Positions 33,757 to 46,200 are shown, counted from the first letter of the stretch. The stretch is 64,000 bases of DNA from Sternotherus odoratus (GCA_032164245.1 JAVMKO010000006.1:106471450-106535449), one strand, 5' to 3'. Numbers and translations: made by a program. Notes: generated by a model from the sequence alone, not told the origin.

Positions 33757-33885
33757 CCCGGCCGCTCCCCGCTCGCCCAGACGCAGCCGCAGCCCCCGGC
33801 TCCGCCACCGTCCCAGCCTGCACCGCGCGACCCGCGACGCACAGCGCGTGACCCGGCGCTGGCCGCCATCTTGGGAGAGGCGGTG
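33757..33885 (-). promoter_or_regulatory. ELOB: ELOB 5' UTR and YY1-type promoter
   Basis: Upstream of the ATG the minus strand is CpG-rich, lacks a TATA box and has CCAAGATGGCGGCC at 33,873-33,860. That is the YY1 site typical of housekeeping promoters, where transcription usually starts near the motif. This gives a 5' UTR of about 110 nt. A (GA)n run directly follows the first splice donor. Confidence 0.7.
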
Positions 33886-33944
33886 CGGAGGGCGGGTCAG
33901 CGGAGCGGCAGGACCAATGGGGATGGGGGAACAGGCTTGGAGTT

Positions 33945-34200
33945 CGGCCATGCTGGGAAGGTCAAGGCATTAAAAGGCGTGCGCGGGCGGCCATGTTGGA
34001 ACGGTCACGTTTGCGTATGGCCGCCATAGCGCGGATGGGGCGACATGTTGAGAAGGGCAATGGGGGGGGGGGGGGAATCGCCATCTTGGAAAGGTTAAAG
34101 TTCAAGGAACGGGGACCCGTTGACCGCAGCCATTCTGAGAAGGTCCAATGACCTTCTGCGTGCCCTGCCCTGCTGCCATGTTGGGAAGGTCAATGGAGTG
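33945..34200 (+). repeat. Imperfect repeat of YY1-like motifs upstream of ELOB
   Basis: GCCATGYTGGRA, GCCATCTTGGAAAGGTTA, GCCATTCTGAGAAGGTCC and GCCATGTTGGGAAGGTCA recur about every 40-50 bp. CCATNTT is the YY1 core. Confidence 0.6.
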
Positions 34201-34350
34201 GGGGTGAACCCGGACTCCTGGGTTCTATTCCCAGCCCTGGTCGCTGCACAGACCCCTCCCCCCCCATCCTCCGACCAAGATCTGAGAGCCAGCCCCATTG
34301 CCCAACGTTTAGCCACGACACCCGAGCGGATCCCGGCCAACGTGCCGGGT

Positions 34351-34530
34351 GTGACTTTCCCGGTGGCGAACTTCCCTCTGAACAGTGCCGCTGCCTCTGC
34401 CACTCTTCCCGCGGCCCCTGTCCCCAGCCGGCCGGCCTCGAACCTTTCCCGGTGGCGAACTTCCCTCTGAACAGTGCCGCTGCCACTGCCACTCTTCCCG
34501 CGGCCCCTGTCCCCAGCCGGCAGTCTTTGG
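34351..34530 (+). repeat. 89-bp tandem duplication
   Basis: TTTCCCGGTGGCGAACTTCC and the next 70 bases (TCTGAACAGTGCCGCTGCC and onward) occur twice, at about 34,356 and 34,445. Confidence 0.9.
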
Positions 34531-34632
34531 CAGTGCTTGCTCCGTGGAACCAGGACGCCCATGGCCCCCCACTCCTCAAGATACGTGCGGCCTTCTCCGC
34601 CTGGAGCTACTGGATCAGTTGCTGGTCTCTAT

Positions 34633-34956
34633 TCATAGACAGGGACGGCCCCGTGCTTCCATTTCACCTCCACGTGGTTCCAGTGGTTTGCCGTTGTCTT
34701 TGAAGGTTTCCACGGACGTCTTCTGGTCAGGGACCAGGGTAGAGAACTGAACCGCAAATTCCATCACCCCCATTACTGGGGAAGGGTGATCACTGCTACC
34801 TGAATGGGCCACCACTGAGCCGTCGGATTCCCCGCACTCCGAGACCACCGGGGCATCCATTTCAATATTAGTTACATTCATCCTTAAATGTGACCCGTCC
34901 ACACGTCTCGCGGTGAGTCGGAGTCTCAAGAAGTTTTCGGTAGAGCCCTCGCGCAC
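34633..34956 (-). CDS. Unrecognised 107-codon open frame
   Basis: An open minus-strand stretch with ordinary amino-acid composition (RLRLTARRVDGSHLRMNV, DHPSPVMGVMEFAVQFSTLV). It has no splice context that I can pair it with and no family that I recognise. It could be an old exon, a transposon fragment or chance. Confidence 0.15.
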   Translation of the reverse strand: MREGSTENFLRLRLTARRVDGSHLRMNVTNIEMDAPVVSECGESDGSVVAHSGSSDHPSPVMGVMEFAVQFSTLVPDQKTSVETFKDNGKPLEPRGGEMEARGRPCL

Positions 34957-35014
34957 AGCGCCGCTGCTTGGTTTCTAACTCGGAACAGACGTCCGAGAGA
35001 TTCTTACTTCCACT

Positions 35015-35110
35015 GCCTGCATCCGACGAAGTGGGTATTAGCCCACGAAAGCTTATGCTTCAAAACTTTATAGTTAGTCTTTAAGGTGCCACAGGACTTT
35101 GTTACCTCTT
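35015..35110 (+). repeat. High-copy sauropsid interspersed repeat fragment
   Basis: GCATCCGACGAAGTGGGTAT, GCCCACGAAAGCTTATGCTT and CTTTAAGGTGCCACAGGACT form a signature I know as very abundant in turtle and crocodilian DNA. Other copies: 42,660-42,715 (inverted, short), 47,100-47,205 (inverted) and 56,915-57,045. Confidence 0.8.
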
Positions 35111-38100
35111 TCTCCCCGCGCTCCTGGCTCATAATGATACACATTTCTATTGCAAAGTCAGCTGGTTAGTGTGGGAACAGCAACTTCACCCTGGTTTCAC
35201 CAGGGCAAGATAAAGCCCCATTTTAACTACGATTGAGTATGAAACAGGCTGTTACGAAGGGCATCTGGAGAATATTGTTCTTAATCAAAGGCCCATCCAC
35301 ATGGAGGGAAACAGAATAACCACGTGCCAGCATTGCGTTACTCTGGAGTGCCCTGTAAACGGCTGGAACTTGCTTTCAAATGTGCCTCTTTCAAATGGGT
35401 TTCTTTAAAAAGTTCGTTTGGATGCTTAAATTGTTTGTGATTTAGGGGCAGAAGCATGGAACTTTTTTTTCCCTATGAGAAAATGTAGGCGTGACCTCGG
35501 GCAGGTGGGGGGAAGTGAATGGGTGTGTGGTGTTTTAAAAGTATTTTGTCACAAACTCTTTGGGTTTTGGGTGCTTACATAGACTGGGTGCCAGACGTGG
35601 GCCTTTTCAAATGGTTATAAAAGTTGGTTCTCGTGTTTAAAATATTTAGGACCATGTGCGGGTGGGTTTGCAAACTGTGGTTTTGGATGCTTAAAATATT
35701 GTTGTTTTTTACTCTGTGCATGGGCATTTTACCGTCTGAAATTGATTGTGTAACACGGTGACTTTTAAATAGTCCCAACACAACCAAAAACACCCCCTCC
35801 CCCAAAATTAGCACTTGATTTTTCAATGTCACACAACTGTTTCCTGTGTCGTGTAATCTCGTTCACTCCCCACAGTACGGTCAAAACAAGAGAGATCCTT
35901 AGACCCTTGTGCAAAGTAGCCAAAAGAAAGAGAGGAGAGAAACTCTCCAGGATCTACAGTTGACAAATGGGTGAAACCTAGTAAATATATTTGGATTGTG
36001 TGGTTGGCTGCTTAACTGGTTTTGTTGTTAAGCGAATATCTAGGGGTGGATGGGTTTCCAAGAGAGGCAGAGATTAGAATTAAGGGTTTGTTTGTGAACA
36101 TTGTTTATTTGATGCTAAATTGGGAAAGCTTTTTGCTAATCAGTCCTGTCTAACTCTCCCGACCTGGCGGGAATCTGCCAAGCCCCTTAACAACGCAACT
36201 AGTCAATGCACGCAGACAAAGCGTCCATGCCAACCCCAATCTTGGTTCCAGCCAGCCAAACCAAAAGACTCAAAGGTCAGCCAGGCACAGAGCCCTGAGG
36301 AAGTTGTGAGGGAACACACAAAGGTGTGGCGTGTGTGCGCTTTAGGGCGGTGAATAGGAAAACCCGAGGGCTGCAAACACGCCCAGTGCCAGGGTGGCTC
36401 CGGGCTACAAAAACAGGGTTGCAACCCTTCCTCTGTCTCTCGTTAATAGCAGCAGCGAGGAGTTTGGAAATTGGAGGCAAACCATGATGGTGGGGCTGGT
36501 CTGTCCCCGAGCGCCGCCCCTCTGAGTGACTTGGAAAGACCGATCGATGCAGAAAGTCTCTGTTGGTGGTGGTCAGAAACGGGGGTTTTCTACCGGGTGA
36601 CAGAAGGCTGAAGAGACGGGGCGGAGAAAACCCAACGTTATGACTGAGAACAAGGGGAGGGATCCTGGAGCGTCTGATTTCGAGGCGCCCCCGTAGCGGG
36701 AGACCCCGGCCCTGACGCTCAGACAGTGGCGGATGCAGAAGCGCCCCCCTCAGCGATGGGGTTTCTCCCCCAAACTTTCCAATACAGCTAGGTCTCTGTA
36801 AGGCCGGAAGGAGCCACGCGGGTCACCAGCCTGAGCTCCTGGAGGCGGGGCTAGCGGAACGACAACGTTACAGTCGATTGTTCGGTTTTCAGTTCTGACC
36901 AGAGCGCCTCACAGCCTAAGCAGTAAATGACCCCCCCCCCCATGGAGGTCTTCCATGGAAACCTCTTACTTTGGCGCTTCGCGGTTTGGTCTGGTTTGTT
37001 TTTCAGTCGAAATGGATGTCGGAGGGTCATAGCAAATACCCCCCCACACACACAACAAACACCCCCTCGCTTTGAAATGCAGGACAGGGAGGAGTTTGTT
37101 CTCCCAGTGTGTTTATTAACATGCGACCCCCGGCGGTCCCTTCCAACCCGGATAGTCTGTGACCCCCAGGGGCGTACAAACTCCTGTTTGATTTACTCTC
37201 AATCGGAGCTCCCCGTCCCCCCCAGTTACTGATAATCCCGCCAACCCCCAGCAGAATAGAGGGAGATTCAAAGGGCTTGATCTTTGTAGCTTCTTGGAAA
37301 AAGGGTCCGAAAAGGAGACCTGACTGGGAATTGTCTTCCCACCCCCCAGAAACACGCAGCTTCAGCAAAACCAAAACTGGTCGTGACACAGGACGGGTTT
37401 CGCCCCGTCTGACTTGGCAATATTTTGGGAAAACAAGTGGCGTTTGGAGCTTTTCGAACCGGAAAGCTTTGGGGTTTTGTTTTTTGAGTCCAGCCGAGGT
37501 TGAGTTTTGAAAGTTCATTTCAACCAAGACAGAACAACGCCAGATCGAAACGACACAGTCTACCCTGGAGCCGAACAGCCATTTCTGCCGGTTCGCCCTC
37601 GTTTCCGAGGCTTTGTCTCTGGGGCTTGATTTGGGACGGGGAAACCTCAAAACCCCTCCTGGGAACGGCCTAACGGAGAGGTGACGGTTTTGCCATAGAC
37701 GTCCCAAGCCCTGGTTCCAAAGGAACTATTGTGGAAGGAAATGAAACAAAGGCACAGGAGGAAAATGTTTCTGTCTCTTTGCGGTTTGATCGCTCATGGG
37801 GCCGGAGCCACCGGACCAAAGCCCAAGATCCTCCGGAGTGACTCCTGGGGCCGCTTTGAACCGACAGCTCTCTTAGCTGGTAACTCATAACCCGGCAGTA
37901 GCTCCGGGATGGGCTACTGGCGCTGTCAGTGGGGTAGGATCTAGGGCGCCGGTTGATCTGGGGTAAGGGGCGGGGTAACCTGGGTGTGGGGTGATCTTCA
38001 GTCGGGAATGACCCTTCACGAGGAAGGCCACTGTGGCCAGAGAGACGGGAGAGTCTATGACTGACCGGGACGTGACTTTTGAGGGGATCCAGGAGGTCCC

Positions 38101-39100
38101 ACGTGTTCCTGGCATGGTGAAATTTCAGCACCCACCAGGTTGGGGTGTCTGCCCGGCCCCAGGCGGCTGCCCTGAGGTTGGTACTCGAGCCGCTCCGGAC
38201 AGTGTGGGACAAACTCCCCAGGGAACCCGCGAATTCCCCATCCTGGAGCTCTGAGCCTGCGCTGCCCCCTGGTGTCGTCTGAGGAGGCTGCCAACGGAGG
38301 GGCGGCCCGTTAGCTCGGGGGGGCGGGAGAGTTTGGTGTCACAGGTTCGGGGCCCGTCGCTCTCGGGGGGCTGTGGCAGAGGCTTTGCCATTGTGTGTGT
38401 GTTTGGGGGGGGGCATCAGAGTGGTGTGGCCAGCCGGGAAGAGGAACGGATGCCGGGGTGGGGGTGAGTGGACGTGGGAGGAAAGGGGACTGGAGCAGAG
38501 GATGAAGGAGTTGTGGGGGGGATGAGGAATGGGGGGACGGAGGGGGATGGGCAGGCCTGGGGGTGGATCCGGGAACCCGTTTCTCTGAGCTCCACACCGT
38601 CCACCCTCACCCGGAGCCTGGCAGGGTCCCCGTCAAACCCGAAATGGTCCGTGCGCCTCCTGGATCAGACCTACGCCCCGACACTCTTCTAGCAGGGCAG
38701 CAGCTCCGCGGGAACTCTCTCTCCGCCCACGTTCCCGGCACCGACGACGTCACCCATGAGCTGCTCCGGTGGAATTTGCTCCCTGTTAGTCGTAGCGGTT
38801 GCAGCGGATTTCTGGATCCCCTTTTCTAGTTGATATTCTGGCTCCTTCTTTCCACTGTGGGGAGAATTTGATGCTATGAGTCCAGTCTGTGCTTTGGTGC
38901 CAGCCTGTTTTTTTCACAAGTTCTTTGTCCCTGGAGCAAACCCCGGTCGGGAGAAATCCCCAAGTCTGCCTTTCCAGCCGGTCCTGTGCCCCAGGGAGCC
39001 CTGTCTCTCTTGCCCCCGTGTCTTAAGCAAGCGGGGTAAGAGGGAAGGGCCTCTCATGGGTCGGTAACTGGTGAAAAGACAGGAAACCAAGGGTAGGAAA
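35110..39100. other. Gene-free, AT-richer DNA
   Basis: About 4 kb with no supported exon. The open frames present (for example 37,027-37,707 minus) have no recognisable motif. Confidence 0.45.
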
Positions 39101-39104
39101 AAAC

Positions 39105-39365
39105 GGTCAGTTTTCACAATGGCGAGAGGTTGATAGCAGGGTCCCCAGGGGTCTGTACTGGGACCAGAGCTGTTCAACCTATTCATAAAAGAGCTGGAAA
39201 AGGGGGTAAGTGAGCTGGCAAGATTTGCGGACGACATAAAATGACTCAAGACAGTTAATCCCAGAGCTGACTGCGAAGAGCGACGAAAGGATCTCACAAA
39301 ACTGGTGACTGGGTGACAAAATGGCAGATGAAATTCAATGTCGACAAACGCAAACCTTAGGGTAA
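39105..39365 (+). mobile_element. CR1 LINE fragment (reverse transcriptase region)
   Basis: The translation contains remnants of PQGSVLGPELFNLF, FIKELEKGVSELARFADD and KWQMKFNVDK, the palm-domain order of CR1-type LINE reverse transcriptase. The frame is broken and both ends are truncated. Confidence 0.85.
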
Positions 39366-39539
39366 CTTTGGGGTTAGTCCTGGGACCCAACTGTGTCCTG
39401 CGCACCACTTTGTTTACTCAGCTCACTGCTGTGGAGGGTCCTTCCCAGGTTTATCCCGCTTCGGGCTCCCACCCTCCCTTCCCCTTGGACTGTGGGACCC
39501 GAGCAGGCCCCGCTTCCAACAGTTTCCCCACCTGACCTA

Positions 39540-40050
39540 CAGAGAACCCTAGAAATGTCGGGATAGGAGGGCCCTTGAGAGGCCACCTAGTCTCCTGTGG
39601 CCCTGCGCGGCGGACAGAGCAAGGAAACCCAGTGACCGGGCTTTGTCCAACCATCTCCTGAAAATCAACAGGACAGGGGGTCCCGCCTCCTCCCTGGGGG
39701 GCCTCACCCGGCACTGAACGACCCAGAGAATTAGGAAGTTTTTCCTAATATCTAACAGAAACCGCCCTGTCTGCTGATTAAGCCCCTTTCTTCCCGTCCT
39801 ACCTTCAGTGGACAACTGACCCCTGTCCTCCTTCTAACAGCCCTGAACAAGTCTGAAGGCCATTATCAGTCTGCTCTTCTCAGGATTAAACAGGCCCAGT
39901 TTTTTAAACCTTTCCTTGTAGGGCAGGTTTGGTCATTTCCGTTGCTCTTCTCTGGACTCTCCACTTTGTCCACCTCTCTCCTAAAATACAAGGCCAGGAC
40001 ACAGGACTCCAGCTGGGGTCACACCCGTGTGGAGCAGAACCGGACGATTA
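39540..40050 (+). mobile_element. CR1-like LINE 3' region fragment
   Basis: Contains segments typical of CR1 3' ends: GGAGGGCCCTTGAGAGGCCA, CACCTAGTCTCCTG, GGAAGTTTTTCCTAATATCT and CTCTTCTCTGGACTCTCCAC. Non-coding and degenerate; probably the same insertion family as the fragment just upstream. Confidence 0.7.
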
Positions 40051-40734
40051 TGTCACACTGATCCCCATATGCATCACAGTGGTGCCCTGATGAGAGGATT
40101 ATGGCTGAATTATGCTGCGTCTTGTCCACGATACATCTGGTGCCGGTGGAAGTTATGATTTGCTGACTGTGATTGTCCTCTTTGTGGGCATGTATCATCT
40201 TTGTGTCTAACGTTATGAAAGCCGATGGATCAAAACGTTCACTCGGGAATGCTGGGGGAACCAAGATGCAAATGAGGCCTGGGCCATGCTGACCCTTCCT
40301 CCGCTCCACCAGTAGATGGCAGCAGAGACCCCCTTCGCCACTGAGCTTCATCCCAGCCCTGGGTCAAACTCTGGAGGCTGATCAAGGTAGATTTGGCTTG
40401 GCTGAAACCTTTCAGGGCTTGGGGTTGAATTCTTGGGGGGGGGGGGGGGGGGAATCCACCCCAAGCTTGAAATGGGTGGAGGCTTTTCTGATTCAACTTT
40501 TCTCTAAAAGAAAAGTTTCAATTGACCTGAAACAATTTCCCCTGCCCTGGACTGTAGAGGCTTTTTGGGGGGTGCAGGGGGGGGAATGTTTATTTCAAAT
40601 CAACCCAAAATGATAATAACCCCCCCTCCCACACCCACCCCAATTTTTCAGAAAGGCCAGAGAATAGAAAAGAAGTGACATGTTCACAGCTCTGCTTTTG
40701 ATCCAACTAATGTCTAACCTCCCTCTCCCTGATA

Positions 40735-41285
40735 ACCCAGGAGACCCCCACCACTCCCCCCCTGGAGCTGGGGAGAGAACCCAGGAGTCCTGGCTCCCCC
40801 TCCCCTGCTCTAACCACTAGACCCCACTCCCCTCCCAGAGCTGGGGAGAGAACCCAGGAGTCCTGGCTCCCCCCCTCCAACCACTAGACCCCACTCCCCT
40901 TCCAGAGCTGGGGAGAGAACCCAGGAGTCCTGGCTCCCCCCCTCTAACCACTAGACCCCACTCCCCGCCTAGATCCAGGGATAGAACCCAGGCAGCCAGA
41001 CCCCACAACTCTACCCACTAGACCCCACCTCCCTTCCAGAGCCAGGGAGAGAACCCAGGAGTCCCGGCTCCCAGACCTTCTCCCCTGCTCTAACCACTAG
41101 ACCCAACTCACCTCCCAGAGCTGGGAAGAGAACCCAGGAGTCCTGGCTCCCCCCCTCTAACCATTAGACCCAACTCCCCCCTACATCCAGGGATAGAACC
41201 CAGGCATCCAGACCCCACACCTCTAACCACTAGACCCCACCTCCCTTTCAGAGCCAGGGAGAGAACCCAGGAGTCCCGGCTCCCC
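40735..41285 (-). repeat. SINE-head tandem array
   Basis: Seven to eight minus-oriented units of about 60-75 bp (CCAGAGCTGGGGAGAGAACC, CAGGAGTCCTGGCTCCCCC, CTAACCACTAGACCCCACTC), some truncated. Confidence 0.9.
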
Positions 41286-41403
41286 TCCCAGCCCCCACTT
41301 ACCAGTGTCTATTAATAGCCTGCGCTGCGGTTCCACCCTCCCACGCCTGGCAGCCAATCTCCACTCGGGTGCGGAAGCCGGGCTGCGGGGCGGGAGGAGA
41401 TAA

Positions 41404-41478
41404 GAGCCGCTGCCTTTCACTTTCCTTTCTCCGGGAGAAACTCTCGGACACTGGCGGAGCGAGCTGTGGGCAGCAGGT
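41404..41478 (+). promoter_or_regulatory. RNF112: Probable promoter and first exon of the RNF112-like gene, with ISRE-like motif
   Basis: TTTCACTTTCCTTT at 41,415-41,428 fits the interferon-stimulated response element (TTTCNNTTTC). It is followed by a short GC-rich stretch ending GGGCAGCAG/GTAACG at 41,475/41,476, a good 5' splice site. The next plausible acceptor is TTCTCCAG at 43,226, upstream of the ATG. Promoter and first exon are inferred. Confidence 0.45.
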
Positions 41479-41814
41479 AACGGGGGGCAGCTACCCGCCC
41501 CGGGGGGCAGAATCGCCCCCTCCAGTCTACTCCCCCCCCCCCGGCAGGTTCGTCCCGCCCCCAGACAGCTCACCTGGGAGCCGAGTGGCTGGTTTCACAC
41601 CAGTGGCGGCTGGGAGGCACCTGAGTCATCCAGACCCCCCCCCTCCCGCCCCCCGCGCAGCGAGCTTTCAAAATCCCGCGCGGCTGAAAATCCCGGCGGG
41701 GAGCCGGGCGCAGGGGGCAGCGGCTCCCCCCCGGGCGCGGCGGCCGGAGTCGCGGGATTGCCTGGGTCCGCAGGGACGGAAAGGAGCCGTGTTTAATGCT
41801 TGGAAAGGAGGAAT

Positions 41815-42550
41815 GCCAGGGAGCCCGGACTCCTGGGTTCTCTCCTCGGTTCTGGAAGGGGAGTGGGAGCTAGTGGGTTTGGGGGCGGGGGGGTTGGGAG
41901 CCCGGACTCCTGGGTTCTCTCTCCAACTGTGGAAAGGGAGTGGGGGCTAGTGGGTTAGAGCAGGGAGGAGCTGGGAGCCCGGACTCCTGGGTTCTCTCCC
42001 TGGCTCTGGGAGGGGAGTGGGGGCTAGTGGGTTAGAGCAGGGGGTGCTGGGAGCCAGGACTCCTGGGTTCTCTCCCTGGCTCTGGGAGGGGAGTGGGGGC
42101 TGGTGGGTTAGAACAGGGGGCGCTGGGAGCCAGGACTCCTGGGTTCTCTCCCCAGCTCTGGGAGGGGAGTGGGGGCTAGTGGGTTAGAGCAGGGGGTGCT
42201 GGGAGCCAGGACTCCTGGGTTCTCTCCCTAGCTCTGGGAGGGGAGTGGGGGCTAGTGGGTTAGAGCAGGGGGTGCTGGGAGCCAGGACTCCTGGGTTCTC
42301 TCCCTGGCTCTGGGAGGGGAGTGGGGGCTAGTGGGTTAGAACAGGGGGCGCTGGGAGCCAGGACTCCTGGGTTCTCTCCCCAGCTCTGGGAGGGGAGTGG
42401 GGGCTAGTGGGTTAGAGCAGGGGGTGCTGGGAGCCAGGACTCCTGGGTTCTCTCCCTGGCTCTGGGAGGGGAGTGGGGGCTGGTGGGTTACAGAGGGGAC
42501 TGGGAGCCCGGACTCCAGGGTTCTCTCCCTGGCTCTGGGAGGGGAGTGGG
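41815..42550 (+). repeat. Longest SINE-head tandem array (about ten units)
   Basis: About ten plus-oriented units of 72-80 bp (GGGAGCCAGGACTCCTGGG, TTCTCTCCCTGGCTCTGGGA, GGGGAGTGGGGGCTAGTGGG, TTAGAGCAGGGGGTGC). Alternating near-identical pairs suggest duplication of multi-unit blocks. Confidence 0.93.
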
Positions 42551-42654
42551 TTGGAAGGGAGCTGGCAATCCTGGGCTCTGGGTGCGGTGGGGCTGTGGCA
42601 GGAGGCGCCGGTCAGAGGGCAAAAGCGATGGGGAGTCCTTGAGGTACCTGAAAG

Positions 42655-42720
42655 CCGAAGCCATGAATCTGGACACGAGCTTTCATGGGCTGGAACCCAC
42701 TTCGTCAGATGCCTGGACCG
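42655..42720 (-). repeat. Short inverted copy of the high-copy interspersed repeat
   Basis: CATGGGCTGGAACCCACTTC followed by GTCAGATGCC is the reverse complement of the GATGAAGTGGG...CCACGAAAGC core seen at 35,015 and 56,915. Confidence 0.65.
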
Positions 42721-43289
42721 GAAAATACCAGAGCCGGGATCCATGCCTGAGAGGATGGGAGTTGCCTGGCCAAGGGGAGGTCAGTCGAAGGAGACCAGTC
42801 AGTGACCAGTCGGGGCCCAAGGGAGGACAGATCACTTTTGTACTGATCAGGGGAGTGGCCCCTTTCCAAGGGGTGAGTGGAAATAGGGGACATGAGGATT
42901 GGGTTTTCTAATGACCCCGCCAGGCCCAGTCTATATTCAGTTCTCCTCTGATGCTGCCCAGATGGCAAATTAATTCCAGCTCAGTAGTTTCACGCTGGAG
43001 TCTGATTTTGAAGGGTTTTTGAGTTTGCTCCTGTCTTGGGGTGCTAGTGGGGATGGGGGGGGGGTCCCCAGGACTGGGGAACTCGGAGCTCAGGAAGTGG
43101 GATGAGGATGTGACGTTTCCCAGCCTTGCTCTGTGCCTCGGTTTCCCCCCCCGCCAGCCTGCTTGTCTGAGCACAGTGGGTGCGAGAGGGTTAATCCATT
43201 CCTGTCCTGTCCTCTCCGTTCTCCAGCAGAGCCTGGCTTTACCCCCAGCCCAGGAGGAAGGGAGATCCGGGCCCGTCACCCGCTGCATT

Positions 43290-46200
43290 ATGGGAAATGC
43301 AAATAATAAAGGGTAAGTGTTCAAGGCCCACCCAAGTCAGCTGTAACCCATTGCAGAGCTGGGATAGAACCGCGGAGTCCTGGCTCCCAGCCCCTCCTGC
43401 TCCACTCACTAGACCCCACTGCCCTCGCAGAGCTGGGATAGAACCCCGGAGTCCGGGCTCCCAGCCCCTCCTGCTCCACCCACTAGACCCCACTGCACTC
43501 CCACAGCTGGGATAGAACCCCAGAGTCCTGGCTCCCAGCCCTTCCTGCTCTACCCACTAGACCCCACTGCCCTCCCACAGCTGGGATAGAACCCCAGAGT
43601 CCTGGCTCCCAGCCCCTCCTGCTCCACTCACTAGACCCCACTGCCCTCCCAGAGCTGGGATAGAACTCAGGAGTCCTGGCTCCCAGCCCTTCCTGCTCTA
43701 CCCACTAGACACCACTGCCCTCCCAGAGCTGGGATAGAACCCCAAAGTCCTGGCTCCCAGCCCCTCCTGCTCTATCCACTAGACCCCACTCTCCTCCCAG
43801 AGCTGGGATAGAACCCAGGAGTCCTGGCTCCCAGGCCCACCTTCTGTGTGTCTCCCAGGCCGACCCCACCCCTCTCCTCGAAGCCAACTCCACAGGGGGT
43901 GGTGGAGAAACTCCGGGAGGACGTCACCTGCTCCATCTGCCTGGGCATCTTGGAGGACCCCGTCTCCATCGAGTGCGGCCACAACTTCTGCCGGCTCTGC
44001 CTGGTGGCTCACTGGAGCGGGGTCTCGGCCCGGGGGTACCAGTGCCCTGAGTGCCGGGCCCTCTGCTCCAGGGACCGGATGACCCCGGACACGCGAGTCA
44101 AGAGCCTGGTGGAGAAAATCCAAGACCTGTCCTGCAAAGAGACACTGACAGCAACGGGGACGGCGAGCCCTGAGGTGGGTGCAACCATGGCTGGGCCAGA
44201 GAGGCAGCCACCTCTGGGGCGGGGCAGCCGGGAAACAGCCGCACGGTGTCCCCAGGCCCCACGCTGGGGCCCGGGGGTCAGCGGGGAGGCCGGGTAACGG
44301 GATGCCTGTGTCCCTTTAGCAACCGGTCAGGTGCCTGGGCTGATAAGGGGGGAGCTGAGCACACACGGCGCAGACCTGCTGATAAGAAATGAACCCGAGC
44401 AAACAGGCTGCACTCCGGCAGGGCCCCCCGGTGAGGGACTCGCTGGCTGGAAGGGGGGTAGAGGATGGGACATGGGGCCTTTCCCCTCTAGGGGGCGCTG
44501 GCTTGGGTCTGACCCATGGCGGGACTGGCTGGCTCCGGGGTGGGGTCCCAGCTCTGACCCTGCTCTCTCCCTGCAGCACGGGCCGGGGGCTGAGCCGGAG
44601 CCGGGGCGCCCGGTGCAGCTGGTGCGTCTGGACGAGAAAGGGGGCCTGACCCTGGACGAGGAGGCCCTGAGCCGCTGTCTGGAGCAGGGCGGGGTGGGGG
44701 ACGCCCCCGTCTGCCTGGTGTCCATCATCGGGGAGCAGCGCCGGGGCAAATCCTTCCTGCTGAACTACCTGCTGCGCCGGATCCAGAACCCAGTGAGTGC
44801 AGCCCTGATCCCCTCCCAGAGCTGGGGAGAGAACCCAGGCATCCGGGCTCCCAGCCCCCACCCGCTCTAACCCACTAGACCCCACTACCCTCCCAGAGCT
44901 GGGGAGAGAACCCAGGAGTCCGGGCTCCCAGCCCCCGCCCCCCCAGCTCTAACCCACTAGACCCCACTCCCCTCCCAGAGCTGGGGAGAGAACCCAGGCA
45001 TCCGGGCTCCCAGCCCCCGCCCCCCCAGCTCTAACCCACTAGACCCCACTCCCCTCCCAGAGCTGGGGAGGGAACCCAGGAGTCCGGGCTCCCAGCCCCC
45101 CCAGCTCTAACCCACTAGACTCCACTCCCCTCCCAGAGCTGGGGATTGAACCCCGGAGTCCTGGCTCCCAGACCCTCCCCCCCACTCTAACCCACTAGAC
45201 CCCACTCCCCTCTCACAGGGCCGTGCCTGGGGGTGGGAGACCTCCGTCTAGACTCTCGTCTGTGTGTCCGTCTAGACAGGGCGTTTGTTTAGACTTCACT
45301 GAGCTTGTCTGTGTGTCCGTCTCCGCCTGAGTCTGCCTGTCCGTGGTCTTTCCAGTGCGCCCGTCCCCACGCTACCGGCCCACTAAGAAATACCCACAGG
45401 CCCCCTGCACTATTTGCCCCTCGCCTGTGTCTCTCCCCCCAGGATGTGAAGGACGGATCCTGGATGGGCTGCATGGACGAGCCCCTGGAGGGGTTCGCGT
45501 GGCGGGTTGGCGACCGCAGCGTCACCAAGGGGGTGTGGGCCTGGAGTCAGCCCTTCTGGGTCCCGTCCGAGGGGGGGCAGGTGAGTGGGAAGAGGAGGGA
45601 GGGGGGGAAATGGGGTAGGGGGATCTCTCCTCGGGGGAGCAGAGCAGACAGAGGCTGGGGGGGGGGGGGGGGCTCTGTGACCGAGGCCTTGGAGGGGAGG
45701 CAGGGACCACAGAGCCCCCCAGGGGTGGAGTCTCACTTGGGGCAGGAGTATGGGGGGGGGGCAGAGCGGGGAGCTGGCGTGTCACCCCAGCCTGTGGCTC
45801 CCCCCCCCAGGTGGCCGTTCTGCTGGTCGACACCGAGGGCTCCATGGACCTCGCCAGAGACATGGAGACCGGCGTCAAACTCTCCGCCCTGTCCATGCTG
45901 CTCAGCTCCTACCAGGTAGGCACTGGGGTGGGGGCTGAGCTGCGGGGAGTGGGGTAGGGGGCTCTGTAGGGGGCGCTCTCCCCTGGCACTCGGGGTTGGC
46001 CCCACTGCCCCAGTGTGGCGCTAAGGGGGGCTGTGCTGGGGGGAGTGGGGTAGGGGGCTCTGTAGGGGGCGCTCTCCCCTGGCACTCGGGGTTGGCCCCA
46101 CTGCCCCAGTGCGGCGCTAAGGGGGGCTGAGCTGCGGGGAGTGGGGTAGGGGGCTTTGTAGGGGGCGCTCTCCCCTGGCACTCGGGGTTGGCCCCACTGC

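Noticed and set aside
41815..42550. Possible cluster of tRNA genes
   Set aside because: Units are tRNA-length with box A/B-like motifs, but I see no complete cloverleaf or anticodon stem; they are SINE-head repeats.
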